A DNA stretch of 64,000 nucleotides from Phycisphaerae bacterium. GTDB taxonomy: Bacteria; Planctomycetota; Phycisphaerae; Sedimentisphaerales; Anaerobacaceae. Of the stretch, positions 31,709-40,990 are shown in pieces. A program made the translations under genes and the position numbers. The notes below the pieces were generated by a model. That model searched no databases, was not told the DNA's origin, and was given only the letters and a program-made list of their open reading frames with translations. The DNA is taken from contig JAAYBV010000070.1 in NCBI GenBank assembly GCA_012744475.1, positions 1 to 64,000 of the forward strand. The letters run 5' to 3'. The stretch's first letter is position 1, and each line of letters begins with the position of its first letter.

Positions 31709-32173
31709 ATGAAAGTGCGAAACGCGAAGATTCCGGATGCCCGGGCGATTTCCGCCCTGATCAACTGTTACGCCGAGCACGACAAGATGCTCTTCCGCTC
31801 GCTGGCGGAGATCTACGAGAACCTCCAGATGTTCCTGGTGGCGGAGGAGGACGACACGGTGGTCGGCTGCTGCGCTCTGGAGATCATCTGGTCGGACCTG
31901 GCGGAGATCAAGTCGTTGGCGGTGGCGCCGGCCCACAAGGGCCAGGGACTCGGACGGGCTCTGGTCGAGGCTGCGGTCGAGCGGGCCAGAGACCTCGGCG
32001 TGCCTCGCGTTTTCGCGTTGACGCTGGAGCCGCGGTTCTTCGAGCGCATCGGATTCGCCGTCGTACCCAGAGAGGACCTTCCCATGAAGGTCTGGAGCGA
32101 TTGTGCCCGGTGTCCGAAACAGCAGGAATGCGACGAAATCGCGGTGGCCAGATCGCTGGCCAATGGGTCCTGA
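31709..32173 (+). CDS. GNAT N-acetyltransferase, ArgA/N-acetylglutamate-synthase-like
   Basis: The 154-aa single-domain acetyl-CoA-dependent transferase has the V/RxGxGxG-type acetyl-CoA loop HKGQGLGRALV and the preceding strand EIKSLAVAP. The late strand contains ALTLEPRFFERIGFAVVPRE. The WSDCARCPKQQECDE ending is typical of the short N-acetylglutamate synthase-like family, which may acetylate glutamate for arginine synthesis. No arginine genes are adjacent, so the substrate is not certain. The start is placed at ATG 31709, where homology begins; upstream codons carry no family features. It converges on the ABC permease with 15 bases between stops. Confidence 0.82.
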   Translation: MKVRNAKIPDARAISALINCYAEHDKMLFRSLAEIYENLQMFLVAEEDDTVVGCCALEIIWSDLAEIKSLAVAPAHKGQGLGRALVEAAVERARDLGVPRVFALTLEPRFFERIGFAVVPREDLPMKVWSDCARCPKQQECDEIAVARSLANGS

Positions 32174-32188
32174 GGGCGGTCTTTCTTT

Positions 32189-33154
32189 TCAGCCGACCTG
32201 GCGTCTCTGGAACAGCGCCACGGCCAGGGCGAGGATGCCGGTGGCGTAGCATAGAGCGTACAGGCCGCCGACGAGGATGTACTTGGCCGGGACGGCGCTG
32301 CCCTCGTAGATCGCGTCGCTGATCCAGAAGACCTGGAGGTTGGGCACGAGGAACCGACCGATCCTGGCCCACAGATGGGTTGCGGCGAAGCGGCCGAAGA
32401 CGTAATCGCTGGTCAGTCCCAGAAGGAACAGACCGACGCACGCCGAGAGGGTCACCACGGTGTTGAAGCGGGACGAGATCGCCACGGCCAAAGCGGCGAT
32501 GATGACGGCCGCCAGAAACAGCAGGATCGAGCCGTACACGTCCAGCGTGTTGATTCCGTTCTTGGCCGGGTTAAACTGCCAGTCGCGATCGATAAACGCG
32601 AGAAAGACCATGCCGAACGTGGCGAGTATGGCCAGGACGACCACCGCCGTCGAGGTGAACTTCCAGTCATACGTGTAATTGAAGAAGGTGCTCAGCAGTA
32701 TGGTGGTCACCGCGATCACTGCCGCGGTGCCGACGACGGTCCAGTCGTGCGTGTCCGAGGCGGTCGCGAGAACTCCGTGCCGGATCGACATGAGCAGGGC
32801 AATGGTGCAGATGTAATGCGCGACGCCGACCGCTGCGACCACGCCGAGGAACTTGGCCGCCACGAACAGGGGACGCTGGACCGGCTTGGTCAGCACCGTC
32901 AGAATCGTCTTGTTTTCCAGCTCTACCGCCACCGCGCCCGAGGCGGAGAAGATTGCCACGAACAAGCTGGCCAGAAACAGCGTAGACAAGCCTATCTCGC
33001 GTAAGAGCTTGTTGTCGTCGTCCATGGTATACATGGACAGGGACGGGCTGAGCAGGAACAACAGAAGGGCGACCCCAATGATGACGGCGTACACGGGCTG
33101 GCGAATGGTTTCAACGAACGTGTTCCGAGCGATGGCGACGAGCTTATTGAGCAT
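32189..33154 (-). CDS. ABC-2 type permease without adjacent ATPase
   Basis: The 321-aa protein has about six membrane spans (AVIIGVALLLFLLSPSL, LFLASLFVAIFSASGAVAV, VAAVGVAHYICTIALLMSI and others). It carries the coupling segment VELENKTILTVLTKPVQRPL, shared in type with the permease at 40983 (RQIYTVATKPIRRYQFLLGK). No ATPase gene adjoins it, so it may use the ATPase at 39752 or a distant one. ATG 33154 has AGGA upstream; additional in-frame upstream codons lack membrane homology. The substrate is unknown. Confidence 0.85.
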   Translation of the reverse strand: MLNKLVAIARNTFVETIRQPVYAVIIGVALLLFLLSPSLSMYTMDDDNKLLREIGLSTLFLASLFVAIFSASGAVAVELENKTILTVLTKPVQRPLFVAAKFLGVVAAVGVAHYICTIALLMSIRHGVLATASDTHDWTVVGTAAVIAVTTILLSTFFNYTYDWKFTSTAVVVLAILATFGMVFLAFIDRDWQFNPAKNGINTLDVYGSILLFLAAVIIAALAVAISSRFNTVVTLSACVGLFLLGLTSDYVFGRFAATHLWARIGRFLVPNLQVFWISDAIYEGSAVPAKYILVGGLYALCYATGILALAVALFQRRQVG

Positions 33155-33357
33155 GTGTGGTCCTGACGTTTTCACGCATCCGTCCCTGTCTTTTCGGCGG
33201 CCGGCACGTGGGGGCACATTTTTTCGTGATTGTCACTACACGACACTGAGATTCCGGGTTATAGTACCCAGCCTCTTGTTTGTAAAGGGCGAAGGTCTTC
33301 GATGAGTAGATACTGGCACAGCGGATTTTTGTTCGTCGTCGGGAGCCGAAGCGCAAA

Positions 33358-35427
33358 ATGACAGCATCGTCCAAACGTCCCGAACACGTGGCCTGGGCTT
33401 GCCTGGTCTTAAGCCTGATCTTCTTTGGCATCACTTTCTTTCTCGGTCGCTGGAGCGGGTACTTCGCGGTCTCGGCCGTGGCCTGGCAGATTCTCGGCGC
33501 GGCGCTGATCTGGCTGGTTCTCGCCATCCAGTTTCACCAGCGAGGCCTTGCCGAGCAAGAGCGTCTGGACATGACGCAACTGGCCCAGGACAAGAGCGGC
33601 TCGACCCTGTTCGAAGGCAAGGGAGAACGGGCGACGCTGTTTGCGGCCGCCCAGCGCCGCCTCGACCTGCTGGAGAAGTGGTTCATCCCTATCTTTGGCG
33701 TGCTCATCGCGGTCTATGAGATCGCGCTGGGCCTCTATCTGCTCCGGGCTCTTGGCCGGGCTCCATCGACGACGCAGCAGCCGCTGGTCTGTGCCATTCT
33801 GATGACCGTGGTGGCGTTCGTCAGTTTTCTGCTGTCGCGATACGCCACGGGAATGTCCGCCGAGCCGGCCTGGAAGCCGCTGCGGGCGGGCGGCAGCTAT
33901 CTGCTCGGTGTCGCGGTGGTGTGCTTCGCCCTGGCCCTGTGCCTGGCCGGGACGCACTTTCAGTTTCACGTCCCCCTGTTGGTCGTGGGGTACGTGGTGC
34001 CGATTCTGCTGATCCTGCTGGGCGCTGAGACGGCTTTGAACACCGTGCTGGACATCTACCGTCCGCGGCTGAAAGGCCAGTACAGCCGGGCGGCGTTCGA
34101 CAGCCGCCTGCTCGGCATAATCAACGAGCCTGGGGGCGTCTTCCGCAGTCTGGCGGCCGCGATCGACTACCAGTTCGGGTTCCAGGTTTCTCAGACGTGG
34201 TTCTACAAGCTCCTGGAGAAGGCGGTCGTGCCTCTGATTCTGTTCTCGGCGCTGACCCTGTATCTGGCCAGTTGCATCGTCGTGGTGTTGCCCAACGAGG
34301 AGGCGATCGTAGAGCGGTTCGGCAATCCGCTGACCGGCGACGGGCAGGTTCGCGATTTCAAGCCGGGACTTCACCTCAAGCTGCCCTGGCCGATCGACAT
34401 CGCCTACAAGTATCCCACCAAGCAGATTCTGGAAATCCACGTCGGATACGTTCCCAAGACCGACCCCAAGACGGGCCGAGTGCTGACGGAACCTTCGCTT
34501 CTGTGGGGCCAGACCCACTACGAGAGCGAGTTCAGCTTCCTGGTCGCCAGCGAACAGACCGGCGAGGCGCTGGGAGAGGAGGCGGTGCCGGTCAGCCTGG
34601 TGAAGGCGAACATCCCAATCCAGTATCGCATCAAGGATCTTTACGCATACATCTATGGACACAGCGACCCGGCGAGATTGCTGGAGGACATTGCCTACCG
34701 CGAACTCACACATTTTGCCGCCAGTGCCGGGATTGAGGTCGATGTCGGCGGCTCGGGCCAGGCAGCCAGCGAGAGCCTTCTGGGCGCCGGTCGAACCAAG
34801 GCCAAAGAGATCCTTACCGATAGGATTCAGAAGGCCGCCGACGACCAGGGGCTGGGCATCGAGGTGGTGTTCCTGGGCGTGCAGGGCATCCACCCGCCGC
34901 CCGAGGTGGCGCCCGACTATCAAGCGGTCATCGGCGCCGTTCAAAAGAAGTACGCCCTCGTCCTTAACGCCGAGGCGGACCGAAACGCAATCCTGGGCAC
35001 GCTGATCGGTTCCGTGGACAGGGCTTACGAGCTGGCCGACCTGGCCGCGCGGTATCAGACGGCCCAGGCGGAGGGACGCGCCGAAGACGTCGAGCGGCTG
35101 GGCAAACAGTTCGACGAGGCGCTGGCGCAGGCCAAAGGAGACATCTTCAGGACCCTGCGAGAGGCCCAGAGCTACGCCTTTGAGAAAGCCACGCTGGCCC
35201 GCGCGACCGGCGAGCGGTTCGCCGGGCAGGTCGCCGCCTACAAGGCAGCCCCGAAAATCTACTTGCAGGAACAACGTCTGGCGGCGCTGGAAGAGGTGTT
35301 GCCGGACGTGCGCAAATACATCATCGCTGTCGATCCCAACGACCGGCAGGTCATCATCATGGACCTTCAGGACAAGCCGCCGACCAATCTGTTGGACATG
35401 ACGGGCTTAGAGGAGACTATCCGATAA
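33358..35427 (+). CDS. SPFH/band-7 protein with long multi-span N-terminus (HflK-like)
   Basis: The 689-aa protein's first 320 residues contain about seven hydrophobic spans (for example AWACLVLSLIFFGITFFLG, PIFGVLIAVYEIALGLYLL, LVVGYVVPILLILLG, LILFSALTLYLASCIVVVL). An SPFH domain follows (VVLPNEEAIVERFGNPL, FKPGLHLKLPWPID) with a coiled coil, then a terminal beta segment. Canonical HflK has a single anchor, so the multi-span front end is unusual. SPFH proteins form membrane cages that regulate FtsH or organise lipid domains. It overlaps the hflC-like start by 1 base and is the first of three SPFH genes in a row. Confidence 0.82.
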   Translation: MTASSKRPEHVAWACLVLSLIFFGITFFLGRWSGYFAVSAVAWQILGAALIWLVLAIQFHQRGLAEQERLDMTQLAQDKSGSTLFEGKGERATLFAAAQRRLDLLEKWFIPIFGVLIAVYEIALGLYLLRALGRAPSTTQQPLVCAILMTVVAFVSFLLSRYATGMSAEPAWKPLRAGGSYLLGVAVVCFALALCLAGTHFQFHVPLLVVGYVVPILLILLGAETALNTVLDIYRPRLKGQYSRAAFDSRLLGIINEPGGVFRSLAAAIDYQFGFQVSQTWFYKLLEKAVVPLILFSALTLYLASCIVVVLPNEEAIVERFGNPLTGDGQVRDFKPGLHLKLPWPIDIAYKYPTKQILEIHVGYVPKTDPKTGRVLTEPSLLWGQTHYESEFSFLVASEQTGEALGEEAVPVSLVKANIPIQYRIKDLYAYIYGHSDPARLLEDIAYRELTHFAASAGIEVDVGGSGQAASESLLGAGRTKAKEILTDRIQKAADDQGLGIEVVFLGVQGIHPPPEVAPDYQAVIGAVQKKYALVLNAEADRNAILGTLIGSVDRAYELADLAARYQTAQAEGRAEDVERLGKQFDEALAQAKGDIFRTLREAQSYAFEKATLARATGERFAGQVAAYKAAPKIYLQEQRLAALEEVLPDVRKYIIAVDPNDRQVIIMDLQDKPPTNLLDMTGLEETIR

Positions 35428-36323
35428 TGAAGAAGATCGCTGTTCCCGTACTGATTGCCGTCATCTTCGCCATCATGGCGCTCTATCTCGTTTCGTTTCA
35501 GGTCCGCGAGACGGAGTCGGCGTTCATCACGCGATTCGGCAAGCCGCTGGAAGACCGCGAGATCACCCGGCCCGGCCTCTACTTCAAGTGGCCCGCGCCG
35601 ATCGAACGCGTCCACCGGTTCGACTCGCGCATGAGGGTCCTCGATGTCCCGCCGACTGAGACCACGACGAGAGAGCAGATCTCCATCATCGTGACGACGT
35701 ACGTCGTCTGGCGGGTGGCCGAGCCGCTGAAGTTCCTCAACGCCGTGGGCACGGTCGCCGACGCCAACGACGCCATTCGGTATCGGCTCAACAACGCCCA
35801 GAACCGCGTGATCGGCCAGCATACCTTCAGCGAGTTCGTCAACAGCGATCCCGAGAGGATCAAGCTCGCCGACATTCAGGTGGAGATGCTCAAAGACCTT
35901 CAGGAGCCGGTGCGAAACGATTACGGCATCGAGATCAAGACGCTCGGGATCAAGCAGCTCAAGATCAGCGAGGAGGTCACGAAGGACGTCTTCGAGCGGA
36001 TGCGGGCCGAGCGTCGCCGCCGGACCGAGGCGACCATCGCACAAGGCAACGCGGCAGCCACCACGATCCGGACCGATGCGGACGTCAAGAGAACGGCGTT
36101 GCTGGCGGCGGCCGAAGGACGGGCCAAGGCGATCCGCGGCCGAGGTGACGCCGAGGCCGCCCAGTACTACAAGATGCTGCAAGAGGCGCCGGAACTGGCC
36201 ATGTTCCTGCGTAACCTCGAGGCGTTGCAGGCGCTGGGCGAGAATTCAACGATCGTCATCCCGAGCGACGTCGAGCCGTTCAAGTACCTTCGGGAAAGGC
36301 CGTCGCTGGAACCGTCGAATTGA
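35427..36323 (+). CDS. hflC: SPFH protein, HflC-like
   Basis: The 298-aa protein has one N-terminal membrane anchor (VPVLIAVIFAIMALYLVSF), then the SPFH domain (ETESAFITRFGKPL, RPGLYFKWPAPIERVHRFDS). The C-terminal coiled coil carries ERMRAERRRRTEATIAQGNA and AEGRAKAIRGRGDAEAAQYY. This is the standard HflC layout and length. The ATG overlaps the stop of the upstream SPFH gene (TAATG). Together with HflK-like partners it would form an FtsH-associated or raft-like cage; no ftsH is present in the window. Confidence 0.88.
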   Translation: MKKIAVPVLIAVIFAIMALYLVSFQVRETESAFITRFGKPLEDREITRPGLYFKWPAPIERVHRFDSRMRVLDVPPTETTTREQISIIVTTYVVWRVAEPLKFLNAVGTVADANDAIRYRLNNAQNRVIGQHTFSEFVNSDPERIKLADIQVEMLKDLQEPVRNDYGIEIKTLGIKQLKISEEVTKDVFERMRAERRRRTEATIAQGNAAATTIRTDADVKRTALLAAAEGRAKAIRGRGDAEAAQYYKMLQEAPELAMFLRNLEALQALGENSTIVIPSDVEPFKYLRERPSLEPSN

Positions 36324-36368
36324 CCCGACGCCGGATGCATCGTTCACTGCGTTTGTCTCTGAGGATGT

Positions 36369-37712
36369 ATGGCACATAGACACGAACACGCACATGGGCA
36401 CAGCCACGACGAGCCGCACGAGCACGACACGGCGCCGACGCGCGAGCTGGATGCAGCGGGAAAGTCGCTCTCCGATGCGCTGCGGCTGAGCTTCTTCATT
36501 CTCAAGATCATCATGATCGTGCTGGTCATTGCCTTTCTGATCTCGGGCTTCAAGACGGTCGACTCCGGGGAAAAGGCGATGGTCCTGCGCTTCGGCGCCA
36601 TTCGCGGCGTAGGCGAAGAGCGCGTCCTGGGGCCCGGCTGGCACTGGGTTTTCCCCTATCCCATCGACGAGTTGGTCAAGATTCCGGTCGAGGCGCAGAT
36701 CAGCCTGCCCATCACCTCGTTCTGGTACAAGCAGACGCGCAATGACATCCTGGGCGAAGGGCCCAAGCCGCGCAATCTCGTGCCGGAGAAGCTCAATCCG
36801 CTGACCGAAGGATACAGCTTGACCCGGAGCCGGGCGGACGAGGTCCGCACGGTCGTTGCACAGGGCATTTCAGGCCGGGGGGCCGCGGACAGCGAAGGCA
36901 GCGACTACAGCATCGTTCATACGCAATGGAAGATCGATTACCAGATCGGCAACATCGAACAGTTTTACACGAATGCTTACGTTCCGGCGGCCAGGCCCGG
37001 GCAGATCTATTTCGACATCATGAAGGAGTCGATCACGCCGTTGCTCAAGAGCGTGGTCGAGGACTCGGTGGTCACGGCCATGGTCCAATACACCATCGAT
37101 GAAGCGCTTCAGAGCACCGACACCATTCCGCGTCACGTCGAACAACTCACTCAGCAGAAGCTCGACGCCATCGACAGCGGCATCCGCGTGACCAAGGTCC
37201 AGCTCGTGGCGGCCACGTGGCCGCAGCAGGTGGACGCCGCCTTTCAGGCTTACATCGCCGCCAGCCAGAAGAGCGGCTTGGCGATCAGTGACGCGCGAAA
37301 CCATGCCGAACAGACGCTGACCGATGCCGCCGGACAGGTGGCCGAATCGCTGTACAGCGCCCTGATGGCCTCCGACACGCCGGAGGATCAGTTGGAGACC
37401 CTGTGGTCGCAGGTGGCCGGCCGGGCTCAGAACACCGTCGCCCAGGCCCAGGCCTATCGAACCAAGGTGGTCGAAGACGCCAAGGCCAGCGCCACCTACC
37501 TGACCAGCCTCCTGCCCGAGTATCGAAAGTGGCCCGAGTTGGTAGCCCAGGGGATCTACTTCGATGCGATCCAGAAAGTACTCGACAACGCCGACGAGAA
37601 GTTCATTCTGGACCCGACCGAGATTGCCCGGGGGCGGGAGGTCCGCATTCTGATCAACCGGGACCCCACCCCCAAACCCAAGGCAACGGAACCGACACCG
37701 ACGATGAGATAG
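36369..37712 (+). CDS. hflK: SPFH protein, HflK-like with His-rich N-terminus
   Basis: The 447-aa protein begins with a cytoplasmic His-rich tract (HRHEHAHGHSHDEPHEHD) that could bind Zn, Ni or Cu. One membrane helix follows (IIMIVLVIAFLISGF), then an SPFH domain (VDSGEKAMVLRFGAIRGVG, LGPGWHWVFPYPIDELVKIP) and a long coiled coil. The His tract is not a general HflK feature, and a shorter one also starts the P-type ATPase encoded next. It lies 45 bases after the hflC-like gene and 36 before the ATPase. Confidence 0.83.
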   Translation: MAHRHEHAHGHSHDEPHEHDTAPTRELDAAGKSLSDALRLSFFILKIIMIVLVIAFLISGFKTVDSGEKAMVLRFGAIRGVGEERVLGPGWHWVFPYPIDELVKIPVEAQISLPITSFWYKQTRNDILGEGPKPRNLVPEKLNPLTEGYSLTRSRADEVRTVVAQGISGRGAADSEGSDYSIVHTQWKIDYQIGNIEQFYTNAYVPAARPGQIYFDIMKESITPLLKSVVEDSVVTAMVQYTIDEALQSTDTIPRHVEQLTQQKLDAIDSGIRVTKVQLVAATWPQQVDAAFQAYIAASQKSGLAISDARNHAEQTLTDAAGQVAESLYSALMASDTPEDQLETLWSQVAGRAQNTVAQAQAYRTKVVEDAKASATYLTSLLPEYRKWPELVAQGIYFDAIQKVLDNADEKFILDPTEIARGREVRILINRDPTPKPKATEPTPTMR

Positions 37713-37748
37713 ACCGTCGCACTCCCGTCAAAGGACGAGAACGTAACT

Positions 37749-39695
37749 ATGGCTCATGAGCATTTACACCTGCAGCACGACACCGCCGAGGAGACCCGAG
37801 GCCAGCAACTGCGCGTCAGTCTCGCGCTGTTGGGGACTCTGGCGGGCGGGGTCCTCCTGATCAACAGCGGCATCGGCCGCTTCATCTACGGACCCGACAG
37901 CTTCAACACCGAGATCTTCGCCATGCTCGGCGCGCTGCTGCTGGGGCTGCCGATCGTCGTCCATGCGATCCTGAGCCTGATTCGAGGCGAATCGCACATG
38001 GATGAGCTGGCGGCGCTGGGCATCGTGGCGGCGTTCGCCACCGGCGAATATGTGGCGGCCGGACTGATCGGCTTCTTCATGCTGCTCAGCGAACTGATCG
38101 AGACCCGCACCGCGCTGGGCGCGCGTGCGTCCATCGAGTCGCTGATCAAATTGACGCCGACCAGGGCGAATCTCGTCAGCGCCGACGGCGTCGAACAGGA
38201 GGTCAAGGTCAGCGCGCTGAAGCCGGGGGACCTGATCCGTGTCCGTCCGGGTGACAACATCCCGGCCGACGGCGAGGTGGCCACCGGCCTGAGCTCCGTC
38301 AACGAAGCGACGATCACCGGCGAGTCGCTGCCCGTCGACAAGGTTCCGGGCATGCAGGTCTTCGCCGGCACGAACAACCTGACCGGCGCGATGGACATCC
38401 GGGTCACCAAGGCCGGCCACGACACGACTCTCGGCAAGGTCCAGTCGCTGATCATGCAGGCCGAGCACACGAAGATCCCGATCATGCGGATCATCGACCG
38501 CTATATCACGTGGTATGTGCCGACCATCCTGATGATCGCGGCAATCGTTCTGTTCTTCACGCGGGACATCAATCAGGCGATCACCATCCTGGTCATCTCC
38601 TGCCCTTGTGCGATCATTCTGGCGACTCCGACGGCGATGGTGGCGGCGATTTCCGCCGCCGCAAGGTTGGGCGTACTGGTCAAGAACGTGGCCGACCTGG
38701 AGATCGCCGGCAAGATGACGGCGCTGGTGTTCGACAAGACGGGCACCGTCACGACCGGGCGGCTCTACGTGACGAAGCTGACGCCCGCCGAGGGGGTCGA
38801 GCCGGCCGAGCTGCTGGCCGAAGCGGCGGCGGCGGAACAGTTGAGCAAGCACCCGGCGGCCCGCGCCCTGCACGACGTCGCCAAGGAGGCCAATCTGTCG
38901 CTGCCGGTCGCAGAAGGCTTCCAGGAAACACCGGGCAAGGGTGTGACCGCGACCGTCAATTCGTCGCGGATCCTGGTCGGCCGGGAGACGTTTCTCAAGG
39001 AGAACGGCGTTGATTTTGCCGGTATCACCGACCCTGCCCTGGATGAAGAGCAGGGCTTCAGCACGTTGTACGTGGCCAAAGACGCACGGTGTATCGGCTG
39101 GATCGGTCTCCAGGACAAGACGCGTCCCGAGGCCCAGAGGGCGGTCAAGGAGCTGGTCGACATCGGCATCAAACGGGTGACCATGCTCACGGGCGACCGC
39201 AGCGAAGTCGCCAATCGCGTCGCCGGCGAACTGGGCTGCACCGACTACAAGGCTCACTGTCTGCCGCAGGACAAGCTGGCCATCGTCGAGCAGATCAAAC
39301 GCGACGGCCACACGGTGGTCGTGGTCGGCGACGGCATCAACGATGCGCCGGCCCTGGCCGCGGGCGATCTCGGCATCGCCATGGGAGCGGCCGGAAGCGA
39401 CGTCGCGATCAACTCAGCCTCCATCGCCCTGATGAACAACGACCTGCGCCGCATCCCATTCCTGGTCCAGGTTTCGCGCCGGACCCGCCGGGTCATCAAC
39501 CAGAACCTGGGTTTTGGCATCGCGTTCATCGTGTTTGGCATCTCTCTGGCCAAGTTCATCCCACCCAGCGTAGCGGCGTTCCTGCATTTTGCCAGTTCGC
39601 TGGTGGTGGTGTTCAACAGCGCCCGGCTAGTGCGGTACGGCGAAGACCTCGACCACGATTCACGTCTCGTTGGATCGCCCTCGTTGGAGGCGTGA
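37749..39695 (+). CDS. P1B-type heavy-metal translocating ATPase
   Basis: The 648-aa metal pump has the signature SCPCAIILATPTAMVAA (CPC motif), TGES (ATITGESLPVDK), the phosphorylation site DKTGTVTTGR, the P1B His-Pro (LSKHPAARAL) and GDGINDAPALAAGD. No CxxC HMA domain precedes the membrane part; instead the N-terminus is His-rich (MAHEHLHLQHD). The last span (SVAAFLHFASSLVVVFNSAR) does not fit the classic Cu or Zn/Cd signatures, so metal specificity is open. It is the fourth gene in the SPFH block and is followed 56 bases later by an ABC ATPase gene. Confidence 0.9.
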   Translation: MAHEHLHLQHDTAEETRGQQLRVSLALLGTLAGGVLLINSGIGRFIYGPDSFNTEIFAMLGALLLGLPIVVHAILSLIRGESHMDELAALGIVAAFATGEYVAAGLIGFFMLLSELIETRTALGARASIESLIKLTPTRANLVSADGVEQEVKVSALKPGDLIRVRPGDNIPADGEVATGLSSVNEATITGESLPVDKVPGMQVFAGTNNLTGAMDIRVTKAGHDTTLGKVQSLIMQAEHTKIPIMRIIDRYITWYVPTILMIAAIVLFFTRDINQAITILVISCPCAIILATPTAMVAAISAAARLGVLVKNVADLEIAGKMTALVFDKTGTVTTGRLYVTKLTPAEGVEPAELLAEAAAAEQLSKHPAARALHDVAKEANLSLPVAEGFQETPGKGVTATVNSSRILVGRETFLKENGVDFAGITDPALDEEQGFSTLYVAKDARCIGWIGLQDKTRPEAQRAVKELVDIGIKRVTMLTGDRSEVANRVAGELGCTDYKAHCLPQDKLAIVEQIKRDGHTVVVVGDGINDAPALAAGDLGIAMGAAGSDVAINSASIALMNNDLRRIPFLVQVSRRTRRVINQNLGFGIAFIVFGISLAKFIPPSVAAFLHFASSLVVVFNSARLVRYGEDLDHDSRLVGSPSLEA

Positions 39696-39751
39696 AGCGG
39701 CGGCGACCGTCCCGCCACTTGATGGTTTGTTTGGATAGCGTGCGGTAGATT

Positions 39752-40990
39752 ATGGATTACGCCGTTGAGACAATCTCGCTGACGAAGGTCTTCTCCGACT
39801 GGTGGGGCCGTGCCAAGGTTTACGCGGTCGACGACCTCAATCTCCAGATTCGGCACAACGAGGTCTTTGGCCTGCTGGGACCGAACGGATCGGGCAAGAC
39901 GACCACGATCAAGATGCTGCTGGGCCTGCTGCACCCGACCAAAGGTCACGCGCTGCTGCTCGGCGGCGACGGCACCGACCCGAAGATCAACACGCGAATC
40001 GGCTTCCTTCCGGAGGAGTCGTATCTGTACCGGTTTCTCAATGCCCGCGAGACCCTCGATTTTTACGGGCGGCTCTTCGGGCTGGCCCCCAAGGTCCGCA
40101 AGATGCGGATCGAGGCCCTGCTGGAGATGGTCGGCCTCAAAGCGGTGGCCAGCCGGCCGATCGGCACGTACTCCAAAGGCATGGCCCGTCGCATCGGTCT
40201 GGCCCAGGCGCTGATCAACGATCCCGACCTGCTGATCCTCGACGAGCCGACGACCGGCCTGGACCCCATCGGGACCCGGCAGATCAAAGACCTGATCCTC
40301 AAGCTGGCCGAACGGGGCAAGACGATTCTGCTATGCAGTCACCTGCTGGCCGACGTCGAGGACGTGTGCGACCGAATCGCGATTCTCTACGGGGGCAGAG
40401 TCCAGGCAGAAGGCCAGGTGCGTGAGCTTCTGCAACAGAACGGCAAGCGGCAGATCGTCACCAGCGCCGTCAGTGAGACGGCGGTCGAGAGGATCGGGCG
40501 CATTCTCGAAGAAGAACACGCCGAGTGGGAAATCACCAGCCCGATGGAGAAGCTCGAAACGTTCTTCATCAATACGGTGGTCGAGGCGCAACAGCAGGCC
40601 AGGCCGACCAGCGGCGCCGTCAGCACGACGCAGATCGGCGACTTCCTGATGGCGGAGAAGTCCCAGGCGAGCATTCTCGACAAGCTCGTTTCGGCGCCGG
40701 TGTTGCAGGACCAGCCGGCCGGGGCGCCCCGCACGGAGTCGATCACGCCGGTGGAAACGCATGCGCCCCAACCCGACCGGGACCTGCTCAGCAAACTGAC
40801 CAGGGCCGCCACCCCTTCGGAGACCGAGCATGTGGCGCCCGTGAAACCGTCGGCCGTCGATGTGCCCGAATCCCGTGACACCGGGCAGGTCAACAAGAGC
40901 GTTCTCGACGCCTTGACGGGCAAGACCGCACCGCCCACGACGGAGAAGCCCCACGAACGACCGAAGGACGGAGAGGTCGGCCATGAGTAA
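39752..40990 (+). CDS. ABC transporter ATP-binding protein with long C-terminal tail
   Basis: The 412-aa ATPase has Walker A (GPNGSGKTTT), a Q-loop-region match (IGFLPEESYLY), the ABC signature (YSKGMARRIGLAQ), Walker B (LLILDEPTTGLDP) and the H-switch (LLCSHLLADVED), all in the first 225 residues. The remaining 185 residues first hold a regulatory-type domain (ILEEEHAEWEITSPMEKLE), then a low-complexity tail rich in Pro/Thr/Glu. The tail is longer than usual for ABC-2 partners. The gene overlaps the following permease by 8 bases, which makes these the transporter pair. Confidence 0.9.
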   Translation: MDYAVETISLTKVFSDWWGRAKVYAVDDLNLQIRHNEVFGLLGPNGSGKTTTIKMLLGLLHPTKGHALLLGGDGTDPKINTRIGFLPEESYLYRFLNARETLDFYGRLFGLAPKVRKMRIEALLEMVGLKAVASRPIGTYSKGMARRIGLAQALINDPDLLILDEPTTGLDPIGTRQIKDLILKLAERGKTILLCSHLLADVEDVCDRIAILYGGRVQAEGQVRELLQQNGKRQIVTSAVSETAVERIGRILEEEHAEWEITSPMEKLETFFINTVVEAQQQARPTSGAVSTTQIGDFLMAEKSQASILDKLVSAPVLQDQPAGAPRTESITPVETHAPQPDRDLLSKLTRAATPSETEHVAPVKPSAVDVPESRDTGQVNKSVLDALTGKTAPPTTEKPHERPKDGEVGHE

